Notes: a model not told the origin generated them from the sequence alone. 64,000 nucleotides of DNA from Thunnus maccoyii (GCF_910596095.1 NC_056550.1:14292501-14356500), one strand, 5' to 3'; shown: positions 25,277 through 36,670, counted from the first letter of the stretch. Numbers and translations: made by a program.

Positions 25277-26534
25277 TCAGTCCCTCCAATGCTTGTGTGT
25301 GTTGGTGGTTTTTTCTGCTAAGAATGGCTTCACCACAGCACCGTCTGGTGACATCCAGTACGGCACGCACATCCAGGCATCACGAATGGTCATTTTCTGA
25401 ACACACACAAAAAAAGGGTGGTGAGAAAATCACATTTTCAGATGCCTAAAGACAGTATATTCTAGCATTGGAGCGTTTTATAATCTAAGAGACGTCAACT
25501 GAAATGACGTTATTCTAAAAATTCACATTTAACTGGAATTTACTGTTTGTGAGTAAAAAAAGCCACATAAGTGATCTCCCCCTCATGATCCATAGGAAAC
25601 ATGGATACATGTTCAAGCCTGTATTCAAGTGGATTTCCATGCGAACCTGAGAGATTTGACCCAGTAACCTGCAGCATGATAGATACCTTTGCACTGAACT
25701 GACAGCTATGAACAGACGTTAGACAGAAGTAACATGTCATGTACAGTAATTTAGGTGTGAAACAAGTCTTGTATTCAACTGCCTGTGTATCAGTTCCCTT
25801 TTAGTCTATATGAGCACCTACTGTATGTATGAGCACATACAATAAATGTAAAGGATTTACTTTTTTACATCATGCAACCTTCACAGCTAACAAAGTACAG
25901 TATGAAAATTGTAGATTTTTGTCACTTTTTTTTAATCAGTTTTAGTTGGTATGGTGGCAGAAAAGCCACTGTTTACCAGGGGAGATTCCCTCCAAACTCT
26001 GCTTTTTGGCTCATTACACCTGGCTTGATTTCATGTCATGAGTGACATCATTGTTAGCGCACGTTAGGTCGGAAGACTGTGGTCTCCACGTAATCCCCTC
26101 ACGCCTCAGAAGCGTCACATATACCTTCTTGGGCTCCCGCTCAATGACAACACACCATTTCACAGGGTGAATGCTAAACCAGAGCCGAGCTTGAGCTTTG
26201 AAGCCATTGTTAAAGCCTGCAAGGGTGTAATACCTTCAGTCACACAGGGACAATGAATAGTATGATTCATATCTTGTAAAAGACGACACCTGTGAGTACA
26301 CGCCATACTCTAACCTGGTGGAGGAAAACATTTCCCAGATCCCAAGTCTAATTGAAATCTGTCATAACTGTTCTGATGATGGACAAATATAACCCCAGAG
26401 TCCCCTGAGGGCCAGGGGCTCAGGTCCTGTTAGTCTTGGAGATAACATGCCCTACAGGTGTGGGAAGATGATGTACACAGACTCGGGTTACAGCAGACTG
26501 GCTTGGGACAGGTTGATGGAGGCTCTGATTGATC
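25277..26534 (-). CDS. putative spliced gene, 3' exons, unrecognised
   Basis: On the minus strand two exon-like blocks have good splice signals and compatible phases. One is 26125-26216 (acceptor CCCTTGCAG, donor AAG|GTATAT), encoding 30 residues that include ARLWFSIHPVKWCVVIE. The other is 25277-25396 (acceptor GTGTTCAG), encoding 39 residues including TIRDAWMCVPYWMSPDG and a TGA stop. Two weaker upstream blocks also stay in phase: 26315-26372 (acceptor CATCATCAG, donor CAG|GTTAGA) and 26456-26534 (donor CCT|GTAGGG). I do not recognise the protein. No first exon or poly(A) signal was identified. The opposite strand is also open over 26447-26743. This could be a real gene, a pseudogene or chance. 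Confidence 0.35.
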
Positions 26535-27676
26535 CTGAAAACAGAGAAGCCTGTGGGAGAATTGTAATTGAACCTGGAACAGATGTTAAACAGTCCAGGA
26601 AGAATAGATGTGGTGGAGCCACAAGGTCAAATTTACAGTGTATGAATAGAAATACCACAGTTTATATTGTTTTGTTATATGGTGTTGGCAGGGAGTCTTG
26701 CTGTATGCAAGGGCTAACCAGACAACATGCACTGAAGGGGTAACAGATATCACTGTGCAGCTACAAAAATGTATCAAAACCTTTGTTAATATGCTAGTTT
26801 TCAGCAGAAACTAGCACATGAACATGTCAACTGGGTGACCCCATCAAACTCTCTGAAGAAGACAAGTCTCAGCTAATTTAACAAGTGGCATAATGTGTTC
26901 CAAATTTAAGAGGAACCACGAGTAGCTCGTGCCAAACCATCCATCAGTGCTCTAAACTCCCTCACTAACACGACTATTCTCTCAACTTGAAATCATCTGG
27001 GATAAACTCTATTTCACAGCTCAGCTGAAGGATGGACCACATGAATTCAGTTTAGTAAAGTGACTGAAGAAATATTCTCTGCTGTGAGGCGGCTTTTATC
27101 CAAAGCACACAAGCTAGAAAAACACACTATAATGCTTATGGTGTCATGAGTTCAAAATGCCATAGACGTTAGTCCCGAACATCTGAGGGATCACAAGATG
27201 ATTCAAAGGATAAAAAAAATAAACATTTTGTGTTATTTCTGACTTTTCTCTATTTTTTCACTTTTTCTTGTGAAATAATTGTTATTTTCACCACCTTAGG
27301 CTGCTAAAATCCTTCCAATAATAGAAAAATCACTCTCATGTTCATGCAAGGCCTTAACCTGTGATGAGAGGTCACAAGTGTGCTTCATTTGAAGGGCCAA
27401 AAAGTTTGGGAACCACTGTTTTATACCATAGAGTGAATAAAATATTTTTGACTGTCTTGATACCAATAATACAGTTAACTGTGCTTTAATACAATACCTA
27501 ATCCAGAGTAGAGGTAAGCAATATCATCCCTAAAAATAATCATTAAAAATAATTTAAGTTATTGTAGCTATGATTGCCAAGAAGGGAAGCATTTAATGTT
27601 CATTTCATACAACTAAAGTCTACATTCAAGTATTAATGGATGGCGTTTGAGGTGATGGAGGCAAAAATGTGATCTG
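26535..27676. other. gene-free spacer
   Basis: No convincing gene. The sequence around 26800-27420 looks like the decayed tail of a transposon-like repeat, but I cannot assign it. Confidence 0.4.
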
Positions 27677-28108
27677 CAGAGGTGGAAACAAGTACATTTA
27701 CTCAAGTATTGTACTCATCTTCTATTTTAAGTACTTTACTTCAGTATTTCCAGTTTATGCTCCTTTATACTCCACTACATTTGAAAATATTGTACTTCAC
27801 TTCATTTATTTAACAGTTAGTAGTTACTTTGCAGATTAGCATTTTACATATAAAGTAAATGATCATCTTATAAAGTATATTGCTATAGTGTATATTTAAC
27901 TCTGTATTATACAGTAATAATAAGGGGCATTTTGTCTGTATAATGATTACTATTACTTTTGATATGCCTTAGAGTGCATTTTGCTGATAACACTTTGACT
28001 ATGACTTTAGTAAAATTATGAATGCTTTTACTTGTAATGGAGTATTTTTACAGCATAGTATTGCTACTTTTACTTAGGTAAATGCTCTGAATACTTCTTC
28101 CACCACTG
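27677..28108. mobile_element. hAT-type MITE with 8-bp target duplication
   Basis: Termini are CAGAGGTGGAA and TTCCACCACTG (inverted, one mismatch). The flanks are GTGATCTG on the left and GTGACCTG on the right, an 8-bp target duplication with one change, as expected for hAT elements. The interior is the non-coding, AT-rich 'tacttttactt' type sequence abundant in fish. Confidence 0.85.
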
Positions 28109-28445
28109 GTGACCTGACACAACGACAGTGACAATGGGTAAATACTTTTCATATCTCTGGTTTAAGTAGATAATACAATGAAACAGATCATAAGTACACT
28201 GATGTTGCTGAGATCAATTCATGTAAGCCTAATCATAATGACATGTTTTTTTAATTGGTGGAAAGCGTATTTCTTTACTGTACAAGACAGCTTGGAGGTA
28301 TCTGCACCATGGTCCCTCATAGTGGCACAGCACTGCCACCTGCTGATCCACACAGACATTGCAAAGAAACCGAATATTATGCTCAACCTTCCAGTCAAAA
28401 CACATTTTCCATGAGTATTTCTGGCTTTTGGTTTGACTGCTTTCA

Positions 28446-29108
28446 CTACTGATCGTGTCTGTCTACTTTGAAGGTCATGGTGACAACGTCCTCGATCCCA
28501 GCCTGCAGCTCATCGTGCTCCTGCACGGCTGACACTCCTTTCGGGGTCCCGGTCAGGATGAGATCCCCCTCCTCCAGGGTGATGAAGTCGCTGATGTAGC
28601 TGATAAGATAGGGGATGGAGAAGATCATCTGGGAGGTGCAGCCGCTCTGCCGCATCTGGTCGTTCACCTTCAGCCACAGCTTGACGTTCCCCGGCTCAGG
28701 GATGCGCTCTTTGGGGATGAACTCACTGATGGGGCAGGAGGTGTTGAAAGCTTTAGCCAGGGTCCAGGGCAGACCTTTGGACTTGCACTCGTCCTGGACG
28801 TCCCGGGCTGTCATGTCCAAGCACAGCGCGTAGCCTGCAACGTGGTCCATAGCGGCGGACTGAGGGATAGCTGTGCCCCCTTTCCCGATGACCACCCCTA
28901 ACTCCACCTCATGGTGCAGGTTGCTGGTGTACAGCGGCACCAGGATGGGGGAGCCCTCTATTACATATGCAGAAGGTGGCTTCAGGAACAGGACCGGCTC
29001 GGTAGGAACCGCGTTTTTCAGCTCTTTTGCGTGGTCTGCGTAGTTTCTCCCAACGCAAATAATCTTCCTGCCCCATTCCCAAAACCGAGAGATGTTTCGC
29101 GCAGTCAT
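28446..29108 (-). CDS. fahd1: acylpyruvase / oxaloacetate decarboxylase FAHD1
   Basis: A fumarylacetoacetate hydrolase-domain enzyme that hydrolyses acylpyruvates and decarboxylates oxaloacetate, mainly in mitochondria. It is a single-exon gene of 220 aa, as in human (221-224 aa). The chosen start at 29108 gives MTARNISRFWEWGRK, aligning with the human N-terminus before ICVGRNYADH; an in-frame ATG at 29153 would add 15 residues and cannot be excluded. Diagnostic segments are RNYADHAKE (His/Glu lid), NLHHEVELGVV (metal-binding Glu pair), CLDMTARDVQDECK (metal Asp), GLPWTLAK and ILTGTPKGVS. It lies head to head with hagh, with 416 bp between the two ATGs. Confidence 0.97.
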   Translation of the reverse strand: MTARNISRFWEWGRKIICVGRNYADHAKELKNAVPTEPVLFLKPPSAYVIEGSPILVPLYTSNLHHEVELGVVIGKGGTAIPQSAAMDHVAGYALCLDMTARDVQDECKSKGLPWTLAKAFNTSCPISEFIPKERIPEPGNVKLWLKVNDQMRQSGCTSQMIFSIPYLISYISDFITLEEGDLILTGTPKGVSAVQEHDELQAGIEDVVTMTFKVDRHDQ

Positions 29109-29524
29109 TGTGGAGAAATTTGAAGGTTTGTGCCGCTCTAAAGCAGTGAGCACCAGTTCAACTAAACTTTGACCAACTGACAGGTCGTTGCAACCAGATT
29201 ATTTACCTACGGCAAGCCAGCAGGGACATAAAGTGAGCTAAAAACTCAAACCAAAGCGATTATGTCAATGTTTTTTAGACGTTCTAAGCAGCCAAAAAAT
29301 AAAATAATACGTCTCTAACATTATATTTTCATCTGTATGGATTCATCCTTGAAAATTACGTAAATAATCAAAATATTGATGTATTTAGCTAATTATTAAC
29401 GATCCACTCCCCCAGAGTAGATTGGTGGAGCCTGGGAGGTGAAAGTTGAAAAGGAGGCGGAGGCGGAATTGAACCAAAACTAAACCATTCTGGTTTATAC
29501 TAAAGTGATAAGGCTGCTGTGGTT
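29109..29524. promoter_or_regulatory. shared fahd1/hagh promoter region
   Basis: The 416 bp between the fahd1 ATG (-) and the hagh ATG (+) must contain both promoters unless there are undetected 5' exons. An inverted CCAAT box (GATTGG) lies near 29419-29424, and no TATA box is evident. Both products are small-molecule metabolic enzymes with mitochondrial forms, so co-regulation is plausible, but this is inferred from arrangement only. Confidence 0.55.
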
Positions 29525-32500
29525 ATGTTACTCAGGTCACTTGTAGGGAGTGCCTGCACTCTAATAGGAGCTGCAACCGCATTAAAACTTGGTACGTCGA
29601 TACTACCTTTTTCTTCTTCTGTTAGCATGCTAATGTTAGCTTGTATACTTTAATGTGAACGACACAGTTTGCTAAGTTGTTATTTTTTCCTGTTTCGTCA
29701 CGTCTTGAGAAAAAAGCTGTCAAATCAACACAACATGGCCTGTCTGAGCAGACATCTGCACTCTCTTACATCATCTCCCCGGCTGCGACGGTCAAGTTAG
29801 GTCAATGCTGTGTTAGCCAGGTGAACCGATATAACGCGTTTTTACAGGTTAGCATGAAAGCTAGTGTTGTTTACTTTATGTTGGTGTCACATTAGCCATA
29901 AATGCTCGTCCAGCCAGTTTGTTTCTTGGACCGAAGTGCACCAGCTGGGCCTATGCTCGGGTGTAACGTTGCGTCCGATTTAGATCTGAAACTTAAGTTA
30001 AGACCAACTTAAGGTTACGACTAGTGCACCGTTTAGACCTGTAAGTGTTGCTCCTGGGTGTAACCTTTATGGAGCAGGTGTAAGAAGAAAAGTCAGACTG
30101 GTATCCATGGTAATAATAATTACAGGAAAAATAATGATCACACAACCAGAAAAGAAAAACAACGATGGCAGCGCGTCTTGTTTACAAGATAAACAAGACG
30201 AAAAGGGCGTTAAAACGAGAAAGAGTCGTCCGTGATCAGCTGATAGGTTTCGTTATGGCAGGCAAGCCCTGTTTGAGCTTATCGTTGGAAAAATAATCAT
30301 TGTTTCTCACTAAAAAATAGTGAATGACACATTGTCTTGTTCTGAAAAGTATGTCAAGAAGTTTGAGAGAGTCATGTTTTCGGCGGATTTTTAAGAGCCG
30401 ATGAATCCTTTTTGGCTTTTGATAAAAAGATTTTCCGTTTCCTCAACTGTGCACATTCCGCCATCGCATTGATTGCACCGGGGATCGATTTCCATGCTTA
30501 CAGTTTGTGTTAGTGCTGTTAAATTTAGCTTTCTATGCTCTGTACACAACTTTGTTTATCTAGTAGTAAAATGTATTCTCCTTTTCTTTCGATTTGCGTT
30601 ATCCATATCTTCCATAGCTTGTTTGAAGGGAGAAATTAGACTGTGCTTTGGATAGAAGTGCGTTGCTTGGCAACAGTCATCGCTTCGCGTGTATTCACGT
30701 GGCATCATAAGACCAGGAGCAGCTACGACCACTCTGTAAATTCATATAATAAAGTCGGATGTAGCTAAGACCGGCGTCGCTGCATGAAATAAACAGTTTT
30801 TTGGGAAAGAGCTGCCTGTCATAAAACCAGAGTGTTTTATAATGATAAAAGTAGTCATTTAAAGTCCTCCTCCACTCAAAATTCTGTTTTTTTCTTCTTC
30901 AGTTGAATGTTTGAGTTTCACTGTGCAGAATGATGTATGTGCAGAGTTTAACACTATGTTTACACATTCATCTGCGGGGGGAGGAAAGTTTCTCTGTGCT
31001 TATTGAAACAGCTTACAGATCCACAGCTTGGAGCCCATCATGGTCCAATATTCAGCTTACACAAGTGTGATGTTGAAATTTGCAGCCTCTAGCGCTCATA
31101 CACTGAGAACAAACTTTACAGTGAAGTAGGAGACATCTTGTCTTTTGAAATAAAATATAGTTGCATATTCATAGATTTTGGATTTTTTTTAATGAGGGCG
31201 AAGGAGTCAGTGTAATTTTAAGAATTTTAAAGTGGCTTTTGTCTAGAGGGGGTTTTTAAATCTAACTGAGAGTGTCTTCATGTTAGTCTGACATTGGTAT
31301 CTGTCAGATATTGATGTGTATCCTCTCATGCAGCACCTGTGGAAGTCAAGGCCCAAGCAGCTGCTCTCCTTCACAGCGCAGTGAGGAAATCTTCTCTGGT
31401 GGAACAAGCAAACATGAGGATTGAACTTCTCCCAGCACTCACTGACAACTATATGTACCTTCTGATTGACGTGGACTCCAGAGAAGCAGCTATTGTTGAC
31501 CCAGTGGAGCCAATAAAGGTCTGTCATTGTATTACATTACATTATATTTTACTATATTGTAGCCAGGTAGAACTGACGTTACAGGGCAGTTGTTCTGGCT
31601 GGACCGGTAATTCAGTGCATGGGCAGTGATTAGGTAATAAAAGGGGACCTGTTGGCAATCCGCGTGGGTTATTCTGGGCTTTGTCTCCTCCATGAAGGAC
31701 TGATGCGCTGCTTGTGGCGTGGGGATCACGCCGCTGAGGCCAGTTAATTGAGTTTGGCTGTATGCAGGTCCTGCGTGCTGCTGGACCGCCTGTACGAGGT
31801 ATATGTATGTTTACATTTGGGGGGGTATATTGTATGTCTTTTATGCTGTATAATGCTGTATAATGTTACATCTATATATGTGTTATTAGTGCTACTTGAA
31901 CATGGGTATGGACAGGTTGTTGGGGAAATCTGACCAGGGATCTGATGTGTAGCTGGTGGGTTTTGAATATATTTTCTTTTTGGTTTGTTTCTGTTGTGAG
32001 GAGTAGTCATATGGGGTTAATTATATTTTCTTTTGTCTTGTTTTGCAGCTAGCAAGCCACTGCCTTGCTGCTCTTACTTTTTTTTCCCCCTTTTGTTGTT
32101 TTGGTTTAATTGTTTGCTTTGGTGCCACCTCATGCTGCTGTATATCTGGTAGGGCAACCAGTGATTTGATTGTGAGCCCACTTTGCACTGGGTATGCGTG
32201 TTTTGTTGGTCACCTTAAACTAATGAATGTTATCAGATGGTTTGGGTATGACCTTTAAAGTGCTGCTGAAAGTTAACGACCTGTTTCTTGGTGCCTAAAA
32301 CTGTTTTTGTTCAACCAAATTTATAATTTTATGTAATAAAGATTTATATTTTAATAATGCTGCTTTCTGGCCCTGTATGCCTTAACAGTGTTTGAACCTG
32401 TTGCCTGTGGCTACGGAGTGCTACAATATTATAATAATATATCAGTGGTGGAAAGTAACTAACTTTATGCATTCAAGGAATGTACTCGCATACAATTTTG

Positions 32501-34979
32501 ATATAATGTAGGATCTTTACAAATAAAAGTCCTACAGTGAATAATTTTTATGGTGTATTATCGATTAATGGACAAGTCAATTGACAGAAAAGTAATTGCC
32601 AACGATTTTGATAAACAATTTGTTTTTAGTCATTTTTTTTATGAAGAATGCTAAAATTTTCTGGTTCCAGCTTCTTAAATCTGAATATTTTCTGGTTTCT
32701 TTAGTCTTTGACAGTAAACTGAATATTTTTGAGTTGTGGACTATTGGTCGGGACAAAACAAAATATTTAGGTTACATCTTGGGCTTTGGGTAACAGTAAT
32801 CAACATTTTTCTCTCTTTTCTGACATTGTATAGACCCAACGACTAATTGATTAATCTAGAAAATGATTAACAGATTAATTGAAAATGAAAATAATCATTA
32901 GATGCAGCCTTACATTATATTATATATGTTGTATTATTTCATGCTTCAGATTAGGGCTGCAACAAATTATTATTTTCAGTAACTATTAATCTAGCCTACA
33001 TATTATTTTTTCATCTATTTCATCCTTTTTTTACTCTGTAAAATGCCAGAATACGTCAGATGTCAAGATATTCAATTTGCAATGATACAAAACAGAAAAA
33101 AGTGCAAATCCTCACATATGAAATGCTGTAACAACAAATGTTTGCCATTTCTGCTTGATAAATGACAACAAATAAAAACGATCATCAAAATTGTGGGTGA
33201 ATAATTTTCTTTTAGTCCGACTAATTGATTAATCGACTAATCGTTTCAGCACAACTTCAATTAGACCCTTTTTGTGCTTTTTACAGGTTGTGGAGGCCGT
33301 CAGAAAACATGGCGTAAAACTCACAACTATTCTGACCACCCATCACCACTGGTAAGCTACAAGTAAAATTATGCTGTTTTGAAAAATGTAGCCGAGGTGT
33401 TACAGTGGCTACCATATGCATGTTATATGCACAATAGCATTTTAAATTCACTGTCTAAACAGCCAAAAATGCCAATATGCTAAGAAACCATTATGCCTGC
33501 ATGAAACTACCTTTAGTAGTAAATAACAATATCTTACACTGATCATTTTCTCTCTGTAGGGATCATGCCAGTGGAAATGAGAAGATGGTGAAGCTAATGC
33601 CGGGGCTGAAGGTCTATGGAGGAGATGACAGAGTTGATGCGTTAACAAAGAAAGTTTCTCACTCCAACAGTTTCAAAGTAAGACCATCAAACCGTGTATC
33701 CTACAATCCAAATGTGCTTTTTTTTAGATTCTACATCAGTGTTACAGAATCTGATACAAGCTTACATGTTTGCTCACTGGTGTCGTTCTTTCCTCAGATT
33801 GGATCTCTCAGTGTCAAATGCCTGTTTACACCATGTCACACAACTGGTCACATCTGCTACTATGTGACCAAAGAAAACAGCACTGAGCCTCCAGCTGTTT
33901 TCACAGGTATATATCTAATTACATTAGCCCTCTAGATCAGATGACCAGTAGAAATAAATAAGGGGTGATATCATAGCAAAACCCTTAAATCTGTCAAGCT
34001 TGACCTATCAGTATTGATGCAGCTCCTAAACAAGTCAGCACATCAGTCATGTGTGACCTTTTTAATACCCTAAGGACACTTCTCTCTGTGCAGGGGACAC
34101 ACTGTTTGTGGCTGGTTGTGGTAAATTCTTCGAGGGAACCGCTGAGCAGATGTATAAAGCCTTGATAGAAATTCTGGGACGCCTGCCTCCTGAAACAGTA
34201 AATATGATGCAATGTGGTTAACACTCGATCTGTAGTGTCAGTGTAACTGGTATTATTGATTGTGAATCATTCTTTAAGTAACTAGTAAGAGTTAAATGTA
34301 TGTTTTTGCAGTTTTTAAGATAGAAAAATCATCATCAGAGATATAAGATACATTTTTCTTTTTGGGGTTTTGAAAGTCTCTAATATTGATGAAATATATT
34401 TAGCTTGAATGATCTACTAACTGTAGTGTGTTTGTGTTTAAGCGTGTTTACTGTGGTCATGAGTACACCGTCAGCAATCTGAAATTTGCACGTCATGTGG
34501 AACCAGACAATGAAGTCATTCAGAAGAAGCTAGCGTGGGCAAAGGTATTTGATTGATGTGTCACATCCAAGCAATTATTGCCTCAGTCGGATAACTAGCA
34601 ATTCACTAATGAAAATAAAAACACCTTTTGCATGCGTGTATTTATGTTTCTGCAGGAGAAATGCAGCAGCGGAGAACCTACCATCCCATCCACTTTGGCA
34701 GATGAATTCACATTTAACCCTTTTATGAGAGTAAAGTAAGTAGAACGTGATTAATACTTATTATTTCATCTATTTTGTTTCAGACTTACAACATGTACTG
34801 TAAGTGTCCATATAGTTTGTTTACAGATAATTACAGTCAATGTACAGCCTGACTTACTAATTTTTTCTGTTTAATTTAGAGAGAAGTCTGTGCAAGATCA
34901 TGCAAAACAAACCAATCCGATTGAAACCATGAGAAGTCTCCGGAAAGAAAAGGATGGCTTCCGTGTGCCGAAGGAGTGA
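29525..34979 (+). CDS. hagh: hydroxyacylglutathione hydrolase (glyoxalase II)
   Basis: Glyoxalase II hydrolyses S-lactoylglutathione to D-lactate and glutathione, finishing methylglyoxal detoxification. The nine exons are 29525-29591, 31334-31518, 33287-33351, 33560-33677, 33798-33906, 34094-34197, 34443-34544, 34656-34735 and 34880-34979. All introns are GT-AG, giving 309 aa (human 308). Exon 1 and the start of exon 2 encode a leader rich in Leu, Ala, Ser and Arg without acidic residues early on, consistent with mitochondrial import. The internal ATG at 31414 ([15 protein letters not shown]) matches the known cytosolic start. The metallo-beta-lactamase zinc motif THHHWDH spans the exon 3/4 junction; later metal ligands are in [15 protein letters not shown] and CGHEYT. 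A paralogue, haghl, follows 1.7 kb downstream. Confidence 0.97.
30859..31260. repeat. dispersed repeat, copy B
   Basis: Diverged second copy of the repeat at 22932-23446, in hagh intron 1, same orientation. It begins TTAAAGTCCTCCTCCACTCA. Its right end lies close to hagh exon 2. Confidence 0.6.
31558..32425. mobile_element. candidate solo LTR of an LTR retrotransposon
   Basis: An 868-bp non-coding block in hagh intron 2. It starts TGTAGC and ends GCTACA, a 6-bp inverted terminus of the TG...CA kind seen in LTRs. It is flanked by ATAT on both sides (31554-31557 and 32426-32429), as expected for a target duplication. An AATAAAG lies near its 3' end (about 32335-32341), as in LTR R regions. No internal region or second LTR is present, so it would be a solo LTR. 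The family (gypsy-, copia- or ERV-like) cannot be told. The intact ends suggest moderate age. Confidence 0.55.
32540..32925. mobile_element. hAT-like MITE, degraded copy
   Basis: Contains ATTATCGATTAATGGACAAG near the left and CGACTAATTGATTAATCTAG followed by AAAATAATCATTAGATGCAG at the right. These are the recognisable ends of a hAT-like fish MITE that usually finishes in GCAGCCCTA. The boundaries are approximate. Confidence 0.6.
32952..33254. mobile_element. hAT-like MITE
   Basis: The left end TAGGGCTGCAAC and the right end GTTTCAGCACAA are imperfect inverted repeats (9 of 12). Possible target duplications are CTTCAGAT and CTTCAATT. It sits just before hagh exon 3, and its right end is 32 bp upstream of that exon. 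Confidence 0.65.
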
Positions 34980-36670
34980 TGCACTCATGCCGCAACAGCT
35001 TACTGTTTCTGACCAACTGCTTACAACAACGCAAGATGTCAATTAATAGCATAGTGAAGGAAATATCTGCAATTCGTCTTCAAAGCCACTTGAAATAGAT
35101 CTACTACATGCACTCTCAGTCAAGGCACAAACTTTTTATCACCATGTTCAGCCCTAATATGGCTATAAACTTATCTGTCATTATTTTAGTTGTGTTGAGC
35201 AAATGTTTGGCTGATGTTGGTGTGATAGTTTGAGGAATTTATGGCCATTAACTGAATGTTTTAAATGAGAAATCAGTTTGTTAATCTGTAAATGGGGAAA
35301 GTTCTAGAATCTATTTAGTATTATGTTGTAATATATTGATGTACAAACTACTGTTTCATTCAGTGTTTCAATTTGAAAAAAGACAAGGATTCGCTGAAGT
35401 GACATATGTTGGAAAATATGTAAAAATGTAAATTGATCAAGTAATTTCTTTATCTGCAAAGAATTGTTTTATTCTGACCTGGAATGTTTCCTCGTAACAT
35501 TTCTTCTAATAATTGTTTGGAAGCTGTTAATTTGTTTTTTCATTGCGTAGAATTTAGCACAAATGCTTTTTATTTTGTCCTTTTATTTAAAAGCATTCTG
35601 TGAGCAAAGCATTGCCTACTTATTAGGTGAGGTTAAATGTTATATAAATGTTAAACGTTGCATACACCTAAAGCTCTTTTGCATGTCAAGTACGATCTTA
35701 CAAAGAATATTGCATGTTCTTTGGGAAAAAGCAATAAATACATTTATTGTAAGTAAAAGTACAAGTCTTGCATTTAATTTGTACATAATCACTATCAACG
35801 AAATGAAGCAAAAGTACTCATTATGCAGAATGTTTGCAGAATCATTGGATCACTACAAAAGCACCAACATGTTACCAACATTTTAATGTTGTAGGAGATT
35901 GAGGTGGAGCAAATTTTAAACTACTTTATATAGTGTTGGGTAGATCAATCTCTAACAAAGCATCATCTTTTATAAAATTATTAAATCTTTTATATGATAA
36001 AAACATTACCTGTAAAGTTAATTAATATCTCTAGTTGTCAAATATGATGGAGTAAAAAGTGCATTTGTCTCTGAAATATAGTGAAGTATAAAGAAATAGA
36101 AAATGGAAATATTCAAGTAAAATACCTCAAAATTGTACAATATTTGAGTAACAAGAGCATTTGGTTTATGAAGTTATTTTACACCAACAATTTAAATGTA
36201 TTTATATCATTTTGTAAATCATTATATTTTTTAAAAATAAAAAAATAATTGTCGGATGTTTCCGGCTCGATTAAAACGTCTGAGTTTTGACTTGTTGGCT
36301 CGATGATGTCGCGATAACTTGCCTGAATGCAGAAATGTAATATAAACATTTTCCAGAGCATCACAGCCGGACAAGAATATAACAATATAGTCGTTACCAG
36401 TAAAACCGAGGTAACTGTGCTTATATTTGACTTGTGTAGATTGTTTAATTTGACATTAACGTAAAGCAACAAGGTGACAAGTTAGTTTATGACACATCAC
36501 CGGTGGATGTTTGAAAAGAAGTGTACATTATCGTGCTTGTATTGGGTAACGTAATGCTTAGCTTACTGTTAGTCATACGGTAAGAACTGATACAGATTCT
36601 GGTTAGATAACTGACGATTTAAGTTCATATTTGCTGATAAAGCCTCTTCCTAGAGTGTCGCGCAACCTAG
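34980..36670. other. hagh 3' UTR and hagh-haghl spacer
   Basis: Non-coding and AT-rich. The hagh poly(A) signal is probably AATAAA at 35733-35738. Sequence around 35740-36150 (AAGTACAAGTCTTGCATTTAA) resembles a fragment of the 27677 hAT-type MITE family. The haghl promoter should lie in the last few hundred bases. Confidence 0.5.
35733..35738 (+). promoter_or_regulatory. hagh: polyadenylation signal of hagh
   Basis: AATAAA about 755 bp after the hagh stop, in AT-rich 3' sequence. Other signals may be used. Confidence 0.4.

Noticed and set aside
26447-26743. 98-codon plus-strand ORF beginning MPYRCGKMMYTDSGY
   Set aside because: It looks partly protein-like but has no recognised family and no splice context, and it overlaps a putative minus-strand exon. 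I could not decide between them and list only the spliced chain.
28446-29153. Longer fahd1 start at 29153
   Set aside because: The 15 extra residues do not resemble the human N-terminus, while the ATG at 29108 aligns with it. It remains possible as an alternative start.
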